The notes under the pieces were generated by a model. The model had not been told where the DNA came from. It searched no databases and saw nothing but the letters and a program-made list of their open reading frames with translations. Positions 8,167 through 17,230 of a DNA stretch of 42,266 nt are shown one piece after another. The stretch covers positions 1 through 42,266 of the forward strand of contig JALEMY010000039.1 in NCBI GenBank assembly GCA_022767485.1, given 5' to 3'. Position numbers and translations under genes: made by a program. Within the stretch, counting starts at the first letter, position 1, and every line of letters begins with the position of its first letter. This DNA is from Erysipelotrichaceae bacterium (GTDB lineage: Bacteria; Bacillota_I; Bacilli_A; RFN20; CAG-631).

Positions 8167-9519
8167 ATGAAACACAAAGCACTCTTTATTATTTTAACTT
8201 CATTACTTATAAATAGCTGTTATTTTAATGATAATATTTTCGATTCATCTTCTTTTAATGACGTCTCTTTTAGTAGTGAAACACAAAGCACTACTTCAAG
8301 TGATACATCATCATTAAATGAAGATTTTTCTTCATCAAGCAATCAAGAATCTTCTACTGAAGAACAAGCTCAAATAAACTATGATTTTAATTATGAAGCA
8401 AAAGAAAACGAAGAAATAATAACTATAAATCAAATGCAATTTATAGAAATAGGAAATTATAGCACTGGTAATTATTCTAATTGCATTTCAAATAAAGAAA
8501 TGATAAAAGTAGATGGCATAAACTTTGAATATTACCGAGCAATTCGTGATGAAAATGCTATGACTTTACTTCCTTATACAAACCAAAATCATAAAGATTA
8601 TATACCAGGAAGTTTTTATAATACTAGTGTAATAAACAATATAACTAGAGTGATTTTATCATATTATTGTGAAGAAAATGATACTGATGGCTTAACTTTT
8701 CGTTATGGAAATGATAGAAGTTTAAATAATAGTCTTGTTTTACCAGCAAGCAAAGATAATGTTTCTTTAGAAATAACATTGTCAAATACTTGCTTTATTA
8801 AATTTGACACCATCGCTCAAAAAGTAACATTAAACTGTGTGTATATTTATTATGATTATAAACAAATAAATTACAATTCCTCTTATTTATCTCATAACTC
8901 AGATGAATTTCGTTTAAATCCAATAACTTATCAAAACGAGCTGATCGACAATGTGAGTAAAGTTGATGTTCCTATCGATATTTCTATCGATGAAGAAACA
9001 AACTCTTATGTCGTTAATGAATATAAAACATACACATATTATTCTTATGATTATATTGTTTCACATCCAGAATATATAAACGATGCCATAATGATTACTC
9101 CTCGTGATGTTATCAATTATTATATTGCTTTTAGACGTTTTCCTGTAAACTATTTTGATAGTGCTAGTAGCGCTATTAGAAGTGAAGCATATGATTTATT
9201 TGGTGATAATATTAGACAAGTAAGCGATTATAGTAGAACAAATGGCTATGTCAATAAAGTCCCTTGCAATTTAAATAATATTCTTTATTATGAATTTGAT
9301 ATTGATATAGATAAAACATACATCGTTAATAAACGCCTCACAAGAGGTGTTGGAAGAGTAATTATATTCGATACTGGATTTAACGCACCAGGATATGATA
9401 CCTCTCCTGTTGGTGTCTTTAGTGATGATCATTATTCTACATTTCAAGAATATTTAAATACAGGTAAGTTTTCTAAAAGATTTAATTGTCAAGCAAATGT
9501 AACTCCATATATTTGGTAA
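8167..9519 (+). CDS. Ser-rich lipoprotein with putative guanyl-specific RNase (barnase/RNase Sa-like) C-terminal domain
   Basis: Signal peptide with lipobox LINSC; Ser/Glu/Thr-rich linker; C-terminal YYEFDIDID...RGVGRVIIF...VFSDDHYSTFQEYLN resembles the YYhEY...RGtrRII...yYTgDHYaTF pattern of bacterial RNases. Confidence 0.6.
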   Translation: MKHKALFIILTSLLINSCYFNDNIFDSSSFNDVSFSSETQSTTSSDTSSLNEDFSSSSNQESSTEEQAQINYDFNYEAKENEEIITINQMQFIEIGNYSTGNYSNCISNKEMIKVDGINFEYYRAIRDENAMTLLPYTNQNHKDYIPGSFYNTSVINNITRVILSYYCEENDTDGLTFRYGNDRSLNNSLVLPASKDNVSLEITLSNTCFIKFDTIAQKVTLNCVYIYYDYKQINYNSSYLSHNSDEFRLNPITYQNELIDNVSKVDVPIDISIDEETNSYVVNEYKTYTYYSYDYIVSHPEYINDAIMITPRDVINYYIAFRRFPVNYFDSASSAIRSEAYDLFGDNIRQVSDYSRTNGYVNKVPCNLNNILYYEFDIDIDKTYIVNKRLTRGVGRVIIFDTGFNAPGYDTSPVGVFSDDHYSTFQEYLNTGKFSKRFNCQANVTPYIW

Positions 9520-9567
9520 CATTACTAATTAAATCACAAATAAATATGTAAAACATTTTAAAAAAAA

Positions 9568-9576
9568 TGATATAAT
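9568..9576 (+). promoter_or_regulatory. Extended -10 promoter element (TGATATAAT) upstream of def
   Basis: TGATATAAT ~49 bp upstream of def ATG. Confidence 0.45.
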
Positions 9577-9624
9577 ATTAACGATGTAATACAAACAACA
9601 TCTAATAAAAAGGAATAAAAAGAT

Positions 9625-10179
9625 ATGATTTTAAAAAAAGATATAGTTTTAGATAGCGATCCATTACTAAGAAAGAAAAGTGAAGATGTAAGCTTTCCTT
9701 TAAGTAATGAAGATGAAAAACTTTTAAATGATATGATTGAATACCTTGAAAATTCTCAAGATGAAGAAAAAGCAAAACAGTATGATTTGCAGCCAGGGGT
9801 AGGAATTGCTGCCCCACAAGTTGGCGTGTTAAAGAAAATGTTTGCTGTTTTAACTACTGATGAAAAAGGCGTATTGCATAAATATGCTTTAGTTAATCCA
9901 ACACTAGTTTCCAATTCTGTTGGTAAATGTTACTTATCAAGTGGTGAAGGTTGCTTATCGGTTAAAGATAGTCATTTTGGTTATGTTAAAAGGTCATATA
10001 AAATAAAAATTAAGGCCTATGATTATGTTAGCAAACAAAATATTGTTTTATCATTAAAAGGATATGTAGCTATTGTTGTTCAACACGAATATGATCATCT
10101 ATTTGGAATTTTATATTATGATCGAATAGATAAGAAAAATCCAACTGATACATCAGATGGCGCTATAGAAATAGTATAA
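9625..10179 (+). CDS. def: Peptide deformylase
   Basis: GVGIAAPQVGV, GEGCLSV, VQHEYDHLFGILYYDRI motifs 1-3. Confidence 0.97.
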   Translation: MILKKDIVLDSDPLLRKKSEDVSFPLSNEDEKLLNDMIEYLENSQDEEKAKQYDLQPGVGIAAPQVGVLKKMFAVLTTDEKGVLHKYALVNPTLVSNSVGKCYLSSGEGCLSVKDSHFGYVKRSYKIKIKAYDYVSKQNIVLSLKGYVAIVVQHEYDHLFGILYYDRIDKKNPTDTSDGAIEIV

Positions 10180-10194
10180 AACGCATGTTTTCTA

Positions 10195-10980
10195 ACATGT
10201 CGTAGAAAAAACTAGGTACAATTAAAGTATCAAGCCCGTTAGGGATTATATTTTTATATAAATAATGATCCGCGTCTTCAAGGCGCGGTTTTTCTCATAG
10301 CCTTCAAGGCTTATTACTGGCGGCCCCGATTTCAGGGCCTTTTTGTTTGCCCAATTGCCCGGAACACTCTTACTTACCCGTAAACGGGTCTTTGTATTCT
10401 TTTACACTCTTTTTATCTTGCAATTGGTCTTCTAATTCTTGATTTTTTATGTAATTTTGAACTACCTTTTTGTTTAGACCTACGGTCGAAACATAGTAAC
10501 CTTCTGACCAGAAGTGTCTGCTTCCATAATTGTACTTCAAATTCGCATGCTCGTCGAATATCATCAAACTCGACTTACCCTTCAAATATCCCATGAAAGA
10601 TGATACACTCAATTTGGGTGGTATCTTTACGAGCATGTGAATATGATCACTCATTGCGTGGGCTTCTACTATCTCCACACCTTTATATTCACATAATCTT
10701 CTAAGATACTTCCCTATATCTGTTCTTAACTTTGCATATATCGCTTTTCGGCGATATTTTGGTGTAAATACGATATGATACTAACAATTCCACTTCGTAT
10801 GTGATAAACTACTAGTGTCATCATTCTTGATTGGCATAAAATCATTCCCCTTTCATTTGGTGTAGGCAATTGGACACTGCCATTATATCATGGGAATGAT
10901 TTTATTTTTCTTATCGCTTCCGCTTTTTCAATTCTCGCCCCTATAAGAGGCGGTTTTATCTGTGTCCCTTAGGTCCACAT
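10195..10980 (-). mobile_element. IS200/IS605-family insertion sequence (tnpA only, no tnpB); approximate boundaries
   Basis: tnpA (Y1/HUH) remnant flanked by GC-rich hairpins: CCGCGTCTTCAAGGCGCGG, GGCCCCGATTTCAGGGCC on one side; CGCCCCTATAAGAGGCG on the other; higher GC than flanks. Confidence 0.75.
10370..10837 (-). pseudogene. tnpA: IS200-type transposase TnpA interrupted by in-frame TAG
   Basis: From ATG 10837: MPIKNDDTSSLSHTKWNC-*-YHIVFTPKYRRKAIYAKLRTDIGKYLRRLCEYKGVEIVEAHAMSDHIHMLVKIPPKLSVSSFMGYLKGKSSLMIFD...; TAG at 10783-10781 replaces the usual Lys of C-K-Y-H; HIH and downstream YIKNQE Tyr intact. Confidence 0.88.
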
Positions 10981-11007
10981 AATAAAAACGCGCCAATAAT
11001 TGACGCG
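10981..11007 (-). terminator. Rho-independent terminator downstream of trxB
   Basis: Minus strand CGCGTCAATTATTGGCGCG followed by TTTTTATT. Confidence 0.8.
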
Positions 11008-11011
11008 AATC

Positions 11012-11929
11012 TTATTTATTTAATGAATCGATATAACGAATTGCTTGTAAAGCAGCTATTGCCCCATCTGAACTTGCTGTCACTATTTGTCTAATTGCTT
11101 TATGGCGACAATCTCCAGCAGCATAAATACCATCTACGTTACATCTACAAAAATCATCAGTAATAATAAAGCCATTTTCATCTAAAGTAGTAAAATCTTT
11201 AAATGCTTCATTGTTTGCTTGTTGTCCAATAGCAACAAAAATACTTTCCGTATCAAATATAGATGTTTCATCAGTTATTTGATCTTTTAAAATAATTGAT
11301 GTTAAACTATTTTGACCATTTAAACCAACTACTATTTTATTAAATATAACTTTAATATTATTTGTCTTATTTACTTGATCAATCAAAGCTTTTTCACCAG
11401 TTAAGAAAGATAAATTTTGAATCATTGTTACGGATTTACAATAACTTGAAAGCAATATCGCTTCTTGTAAGGCACTATTACCTCCACCAATTATTGTCAC
11501 ATCCTTATTGGCATAAAATGGTCCATCACAAACTGCACAATATGATATTCCTTTACCAACAAGATTATCTTCATTTTCAAGATTTAATTTACGATGTGAA
11601 GAACCAGTTGCAATAATAACACTTAAGCCATGATATACACGATTATCACATATAACTTCAAATTCACTATCTTTTTTAACAATTTTATCTACTTTGTAAA
11701 AATCAAAATTTACATTCATATCCATCGCTTGACTTACAAATTTATCTGCTAAATCAAGCCCACTAATTGAAGGATATCCAGGATAATTTTCTACACGAGG
11801 TGAATGAGTAATAAGTCCCCCAACAGCCTCGCTTTCAAGAACTAAAACATTTTTTTGTGCTCGTGATGCATATATGGCTGATGTGAGCCCTGCAGGCCCT
11901 GAACCAATAATTATAATATCATATACCAT
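11012..11929 (-). CDS. trxB: Thioredoxin-disulfide reductase
   Basis: IIIGSGPAGLTSAIYASRA, CAVCDG redox motif (CxxC), GGGNSALQEAILL, YAAGDCRHKAIRQIVTASSDGAIAA. Confidence 0.96.
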   Translation of the reverse strand: MVYDIIIIGSGPAGLTSAIYASRAQKNVLVLESEAVGGLITHSPRVENYPGYPSISGLDLADKFVSQAMDMNVNFDFYKVDKIVKKDSEFEVICDNRVYHGLSVIIATGSSHRKLNLENEDNLVGKGISYCAVCDGPFYANKDVTIIGGGNSALQEAILLSSYCKSVTMIQNLSFLTGEKALIDQVNKTNNIKVIFNKIVVGLNGQNSLTSIILKDQITDETSIFDTESIFVAIGQQANNEAFKDFTTLDENGFIITDDFCRCNVDGIYAAGDCRHKAIRQIVTASSDGAIAALQAIRYIDSLNK

Positions 11930-11931
11930 AA

Positions 11932-14313
11932 TTATGCTTTAATTGTACTTTCACTTTCTAAGAAGTGACGAATATTAGAAACGTTTTCAATCAATTCAAC
12001 TTCGCCATTTTTAACAACAACTAATGTTGGAGCTTGACGAACATTTAATTGTTTAGCAAGTTCTACATTGTCATTAGCTAATACTTCTTTAAATTCTACA
12101 TTTGCTTGGTTTAAGAAGTTTTTCGCCATTTTACAATTTGGACATGTTGTTGTAGCAAATAAATATGTGCCATCATCTAATATGCATGTAGATACATTAA
12201 CTTCTTCTTCATTAACATTACGAGGAGTAAATTTAGCTAAAGAGCTAGGAATATCATATTCTTTACGATCTTTATATTCTTGTGTTTTTCCATCATTCCA
12301 GTTTTGAATTGGTCTATAATATCCAGTAATTCTACTATAAACTTCTGTCTTTTTACCACAAATTGGACATGAGAAATGTTCTCCTGTAATATAGCCGTGT
12401 TCTTGACATACTGAATATGTTGGAGACATAGTGTAATATGGAAGTTTATAATTTTCAGCAATTTTACGAACTAAGTTAGCTGCTGCTTTCCAATCTGGAA
12501 GTTTTTCACCTAAGAAAGCATGGAAAACTGTTCCTGAAGTATATAATGTTTGCATCTTATCTTGAATATCTAAAGCGGCAAAGATATCATCGCTAAAGCC
12601 AACTGGAAGGTGTGAACTATTTGTATAATATGGAGTTTCTCCTTCTTTTGCTGCTGTGATAATATCTGGATAACGTTTCTTATCGTGTTTTGCTAAACGA
12701 TATGTTGTTGATTCTGCAGGTGTAGCTTCAAGATTATATAAATCACCATATTGTTCTTGATAATCAGATAGACGATTACGCATATGATTTAAAACTTTAA
12801 CTACAAAATCTTGTGTTTCTTTATTTGTTAAATCTTTTCTTAGCCATTTAGCATTTAAACCAACTTCATTCATACCAATTAAGCCAATTGTTGAGAAGTG
12901 GTTGTTAAATGTTCCAAGATATCTTTTTGTATATGGATATAAACCAGCTTCTAGTAATTGAGTAATAACTTCTCTTTTAACTTTCAATGAACGAGCAGAA
13001 ATATCCATAATCTTATCTAAACGTTTAAAGAAATCTTCTTCATCGTTTGCAAGATAAGCAATACGAGGCATATTGATAGTAACAACACCAACAGAACCTG
13101 TTGATTCACCACTACCAAAGAAACCACCAGATTTCTTTCTAAGTTCACGAAGGTCAAGTCTTAAACGACAACACATACTACGAACATCACTAGGTTCCAT
13201 ATCACTATTGATATAATTTGAAAAATAAGGAGTTCCATATTTTGCTGTCATTTCAAATAATAAACGATTGTTTTCTGTATCAGACCAGTCAAAGTTTTTA
13301 GTAATTGAATAAGTAGGAATTGGATATTGGAAACCTCTACCATTAGCATCGCCTTCAATCATAGTTTCAATGAAAGCTTTATTTACCATATCCATTTCTT
13401 TTTGACAATCTTTATATTTAAAGTCGCACTCTTTACCACCAACGATAGCGTTTAATTCAGCAAGGTCATTTGGTACAACCCAGTCTAATGTAATATTAGT
13501 AAATGGTGCTTGTGTTCCCCAACGAGATGGTGTATTAACACCATAAATGAAAGATTGAACACATTGTTTAACTTGTTTGTATGTTAAGTTATCAACCTTA
13601 ACAAATGGAGCTAAATAAGTATCAAATGATGAGAATGCTTGTGCACCAGCCCACTCATTTTGCATAATACCTAAAAAGTTAACCATTTGATTACATAAAG
13701 TTGATAAATGTTTAGCAGGAGATGAAGTAATTTTTCCAGGGACTCCTCCTAAGCCTTCTTTAATTAATTGCTTTAATGACCAACCAGCACAATAACCTGT
13801 AAGCATTGATAAATCGTGAAGATGAATATCGCCATTTCTATGAGCATTAGCAATTTCATCATCATATACTTCAGATAACCAATAATTTGCTGTAATTGCT
13901 CCAGAGTTTGATAAAATCAAGCCACCTACTGAGTACGTAACAGTTGAATTTTCTTTAACTCTCCAGTCGTTAATTTTTAAATAATTATCAACTAATGATT
14001 TATAATCAAGTAAGGTATTTTTAGCTTTTCTTACATTTTCATGTTGACGACGATATAAAATATAAGCTTTAGCAACATCATCATATCCCGCTTGGATCAA
14101 AACAGTTTCTACGCTATCTTGAATGTCTTCAACAGAAACTCTAGCATCTTTAATTTTGCCTTGAAAATGTGCAGTAACTTTCAAAGCTAAGAAATCTATT
14201 GTTTCGTCTGTATATTCTTTTTTCACTGCATCAAAAGCTTTTCTGATTGCATTTATAATCTTATCTAAATTAAATTCTTTAATTGTCCCATCTCTTTTAA
14301 CTACGCTATACAT
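11932..14313 (-). CDS. nrdD: Anaerobic (class III) ribonucleoside-triphosphate reductase with C-terminal thioredoxin/glutaredoxin-like domain
   Basis: ATP-cone N-terminus (VVKRDGTIKEFNLDKI), CPICGKK zinc site, RITGYYRPIQNWNDGKTQEYKDRKEY glycyl-radical region, then TYLFATTTCPNCKMAKNFLNQANVEFKEV...VRQAPTLVVVKNGE Trx/Grx-like fold. Confidence 0.95.
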   Translation of the reverse strand: MYSVVKRDGTIKEFNLDKIINAIRKAFDAVKKEYTDETIDFLALKVTAHFQGKIKDARVSVEDIQDSVETVLIQAGYDDVAKAYILYRRQHENVRKAKNTLLDYKSLVDNYLKINDWRVKENSTVTYSVGGLILSNSGAITANYWLSEVYDDEIANAHRNGDIHLHDLSMLTGYCAGWSLKQLIKEGLGGVPGKITSSPAKHLSTLCNQMVNFLGIMQNEWAGAQAFSSFDTYLAPFVKVDNLTYKQVKQCVQSFIYGVNTPSRWGTQAPFTNITLDWVVPNDLAELNAIVGGKECDFKYKDCQKEMDMVNKAFIETMIEGDANGRGFQYPIPTYSITKNFDWSDTENNRLLFEMTAKYGTPYFSNYINSDMEPSDVRSMCCRLRLDLRELRKKSGGFFGSGESTGSVGVVTINMPRIAYLANDEEDFFKRLDKIMDISARSLKVKREVITQLLEAGLYPYTKRYLGTFNNHFSTIGLIGMNEVGLNAKWLRKDLTNKETQDFVVKVLNHMRNRLSDYQEQYGDLYNLEATPAESTTYRLAKHDKKRYPDIITAAKEGETPYYTNSSHLPVGFSDDIFAALDIQDKMQTLYTSGTVFHAFLGEKLPDWKAAANLVRKIAENYKLPYYTMSPTYSVCQEHGYITGEHFSCPICGKKTEVYSRITGYYRPIQNWNDGKTQEYKDRKEYDIPSSLAKFTPRNVNEEEVNVSTCILDDGTYLFATTTCPNCKMAKNFLNQANVEFKEVLANDNVELAKQLNVRQAPTLVVVKNGEVELIENVSNIRHFLESESTIKA

Positions 14314-14331
14314 TTTCCCCTTTTCCTTTCT

Positions 14332-15024
14332 TTAATCGATTCCTCTAAGACTTGCGTTTAATACATATTTTTTTACCACTTCTAAGCATTTTAATAATTC
14401 TTCCTTACTTAAAGGATGAAGGTTAGGTGTCAAAACGCTATCCTTATCTTGATAACTTTGTAAAAAATATCGCTTTGCTCCTTTAATGCTTTGACCAATT
14501 AAAATAAAGTCATCAATTTCATGAAACTCTTTAACTATAGTTGTGCGAAATTCATAATCAACTTTATTTTCTAAAAGAATTTTTATACTATTTTTGATAT
14601 TATCTAAAGAAAGAGAAAAACAAGATGTCGTAATAGGATATTTTTCAAAAGTGTTTTTTATATCCATCGCAACATAATCTACAAGTTTTTGCTCAATTAA
14701 ATAAGATAATTTATCCGGAAATGAACCATTGGTATCAAGCTTAATCAAAAATCCCATTTCTTTTATTTTTTGAATAAAAGGTATTATGTCTTTTTGAAGA
14801 AGCGGTTCTCCTCCAGTGATGGCGACACCATCAAGTTTCCCTTTCCTTGAATTTAAAAAAGAAAAAAATTCTTCAGTAGTAATTAATTGCTTATTTTCCA
14901 CATTTATTAATGAAGAATTGTAACAAAAGGGGCAATTAAAATTACAACCATTTAAAAATACCGTACACGCTATATGTTCTGGGTAATCTAAAAGAGTCAT
15001 TTTTTGTAAGCCACCAATTTGCAT
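14332..15024 (-). CDS. nrdG: Anaerobic ribonucleotide reductase activating protein (radical SAM)
   Basis: FLNGCNFNCPFCYNSSLI (CX3CX2C), GVAITGGEPLLQKDI; directly upstream of nrdD. Confidence 0.93.
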   Translation of the reverse strand: MQIGGLQKMTLLDYPEHIACTVFLNGCNFNCPFCYNSSLINVENKQLITTEEFFSFLNSRKGKLDGVAITGGEPLLQKDIIPFIQKIKEMGFLIKLDTNGSFPDKLSYLIEQKLVDYVAMDIKNTFEKYPITTSCFSLSLDNIKNSIKILLENKVDYEFRTTIVKEFHEIDDFILIGQSIKGAKRYFLQSYQDKDSVLTPNLHPLSKEELLKCLEVVKKYVLNASLRGID

Positions 15025-15109
15025 ACTTTTCCATCCTTAATGTGTGTGCATTTATCTTATCATATTTCTATTGCTTTTTGAATTGTTTTTTTAATTTTTT
15101 TTATTTGTC

Positions 15110-15146
15110 TAAAAACAAAAAAATGGCCAATTATATCAATCGGCCA
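15110..15146 (-). terminator. Rho-independent terminator downstream of the 133-aa ORF
   Basis: TGGCCGATT...AATTGGCCA hairpin followed on minus strand by TTTTTTTGTTTTT. Confidence 0.75.
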
Positions 15147-15156
15147 AGATGCTTTT

Positions 15157-15558
15157 TTATATGTTTAAAATTTCAATTTTATAACAAGCAATTGCTATTT
15201 CATGATTATTTATTTTTAATAAATAGTCATATGTGTCATTGAAATTGACTTTTTCTATTTCATATTTTTCATCACTTTCTTCAAATTTTATTATCGTACC
15301 TTTTCTTAAATACTTTTTATAACTCTTCTTCTTATTACTTTTGATTAATAAGCATTGATTGTCTTTATCATATACACCTTGAAAAACTTTATTTTCTTTT
15401 ACAAGTTCGCTATTTTTTATGACATAAAAAACACTAGCGTGAGAAGAAAAAGCAATTTGTCCTAATGACTTATCATAAACATTTAAAATTGACTCTTTAA
15501 CAACTTTATAAGTTTTTTTTAAGCCTCCTAGAACTTGATCTTTTGTGTTTTTATCCAT
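15157..15558 (-). CDS. Hypothetical protein, 133 aa
   Basis: Uninterrupted ORF overlapping asd by 8 bp, followed by terminator; no recognised family. Confidence 0.7.
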   Translation of the reverse strand: MDKNTKDQVLGGLKKTYKVVKESILNVYDKSLGQIAFSSHASVFYVIKNSELVKENKVFQGVYDKDNQCLLIKSNKKKSYKKYLRKGTIIKFEESDEKYEIEKVNFNDTYDYLLKINNHEIAIACYKIEILNI

Positions 15559-16534
15559 TATTTTGACTCCTTTTTAAATTAATCATTCTTTTTAATATTA
15601 AAAATGCATTAGTTGCCGCCCCAACACGTATATTATCAGCCACACAATATAAAAGAAGCGTTTGTTTCTTCTTACGAATTCTGCCAACATATACTTTATC
15701 ATTTTTACAAGATAAGACGGATGAAGGTAAAACATTTTCGCAAACAACTATATTTTCATAATTTTTAAACTGATTTTTAATTTCTGATGTTTTAAAAGGT
15801 AAAGATAATTCAACTTGCATAGCTATTCCATGAGAAAACATTACCGGTACTCGAACACATGTTGCATATATTTCTATATCTTGTTGTTCCATTATTTTCT
15901 TTGTTTCCTCAATCAGTTTGTTTTCCTCGTCAGTAAACCCATTTTCTAAATACATTCCAATTTTTGGAATACAAGAAAAAGATATATCGGTTTCATATAA
16001 TAAAGGCATTAATCCTTTACGGCATCTAAGCAAATCATCAATTCCACTTTTACCAGATCCTGAAACTGACTGATAGGTACTATAATCGATTCTTTTTATC
16101 CCATATTGTTTTAAAACATTCAATAAAATACAAGCTTGAACTGCACAACAATTAGGGTTAGCAATCAATTTATCTTTTTCATCTATCAAATTATCATTTA
16201 CACTATAAGCTACTAGTTTTACATCTTCTTTCATTCTAAAATATGGTGAATTATCAATAACCTTTACATTTTTCCTTAAAGCAATAGGAACAAATACTTT
16301 GGAAATTTCTGGAAGAGTGAAAAATAAAGCGTAATCAACATCATCAAAACTATGTTCATCTAATTTATGGATATAATAGTATTTCTTGTTATATTTTACC
16401 CTTTTACCTTCTGATATCTTAGAAGCAAAAAGTTTTAATTCATATTCATCTATTTTTTGTTCTTGAAGTATTTGTAAAAAAGTTTGACCCACTAGTCCTG
16501 TTGCTCCAACAATAGCAATTTTAACTTTTTCCAT
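15551..16534 (-). CDS. asd: Aspartate-semialdehyde dehydrogenase
   Basis: MEKVKIAIVGATGLVGQTFLQIL, IANPNCCAVQ active site, STYQSVSGSGKSGI, TCVRVPVMFSHG; internal Met (16534) preferred over track start 16606. Confidence 0.88.
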   Translation of the reverse strand: MEKVKIAIVGATGLVGQTFLQILQEQKIDEYELKLFASKISEGKRVKYNKKYYYIHKLDEHSFDDVDYALFFTLPEISKVFVPIALRKNVKVIDNSPYFRMKEDVKLVAYSVNDNLIDEKDKLIANPNCCAVQACILLNVLKQYGIKRIDYSTYQSVSGSGKSGIDDLLRCRKGLMPLLYETDISFSCIPKIGMYLENGFTDEENKLIEETKKIMEQQDIEIYATCVRVPVMFSHGIAMQVELSLPFKTSEIKNQFKNYENIVVCENVLPSSVLSCKNDKVYVGRIRKKKQTLLLYCVADNIRVGAATNAFLILKRMINLKRSQNNG

Positions 16535-16599
16535 GAAATATACCACCCATTTATATATATGCAAAAACAAGGATTTTAATGAAAGCAATAGATTAATAG

Positions 16600-16628
16600 T
16601 TGACAAACATTATATTGTTTAATAAAAT
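16600..16628 (+). promoter_or_regulatory. Sigma-A-type promoter for TetR gene
   Basis: TTGACA (16600-16605), 17-bp spacer, TAAAAT (16623-16628), followed by AAAGGAG RBS and ATG 16668. Confidence 0.75.
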
Positions 16629-16667
16629 ATTAGAGTTTACAAATGTAATCTCACAAAAGGAGAAAAA

Positions 16668-17219
16668 ATGGGAAGAGTCAGCATTATTAAATGTTCTAAT
16701 CATGAAGCCAATTTATTGACTAAAGAATACTTATCTAACGCTTTATTATCTTTGATGGATGAAAAAAACTTCGAAGACATTACCATCACAGATATTGTCA
16801 AGAAAGCAAACGTATCGCGTGTAGCTTTTTATAATAATTACAAAAATAAATTTCATCTATTAAAAGATATAGTTTTAGAATTAAGTACTTACTTGCTTGA
16901 AGAAATCGGTCGACCTTTTGAAAAAAATGTTGATTGTCATTGGTATGAAAGTTTTTTTGAACGCATTAAAAATATCAGTGATATAATTCAAACACTTTAC
17001 AAGGCTAATTTACAAAGCGATTATATTCAAATTGTCAATGAATATATTTTATCCAAAGCCGACAATGTTAATGATACTATTGCATATAATAGACTTGTGT
17101 GGAATGGTGGCATTCAAAATGTCATTTGGTTTTGGCTTAAAAGAAATATGAAAGAAAGTATTAAAGATATTGCAGCATTTAGTTTTAACTTTTTACATAA
17201 AGGTAAATCATATTGTTAG
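16668..17219 (+). CDS. TetR/AcrR-family transcriptional regulator
   Basis: FEDITITDIVKKANVSRVAFYNNYKNKFHLL HTH. Confidence 0.9.
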   Translation: MGRVSIIKCSNHEANLLTKEYLSNALLSLMDEKNFEDITITDIVKKANVSRVAFYNNYKNKFHLLKDIVLELSTYLLEEIGRPFEKNVDCHWYESFFERIKNISDIIQTLYKANLQSDYIQIVNEYILSKADNVNDTIAYNRLVWNGGIQNVIWFWLKRNMKESIKDIAAFSFNFLHKGKSYC

Positions 17220-17230
17220 GAGATAATATT

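Noticed and set aside
9602-9817. Antisense ORF inside def
   Set aside because: Shadow of a well-supported peptide deformylase gene.
10180-10200. Hairpin GCATGTT-TTCT-AACATGTC after def as its terminator
   Set aside because: No U-tract follows; may instead belong to the IS200 end, so not called.
11362-11616. Antisense ORF inside trxB
   Set aside because: Shadow ORF with no motif support.
12068-12461. ORFs 12068..12307 (+) and 12237..12461 (-) inside nrdD
   Set aside because: Shadow/alternate frames in a clear nrdD CDS.
15042-15242. 66-aa plus-strand ORF spanning the nrdG upstream region and terminator
   Set aside because: Low-complexity Phe/Leu/Asn translation of AT-rich terminator DNA.
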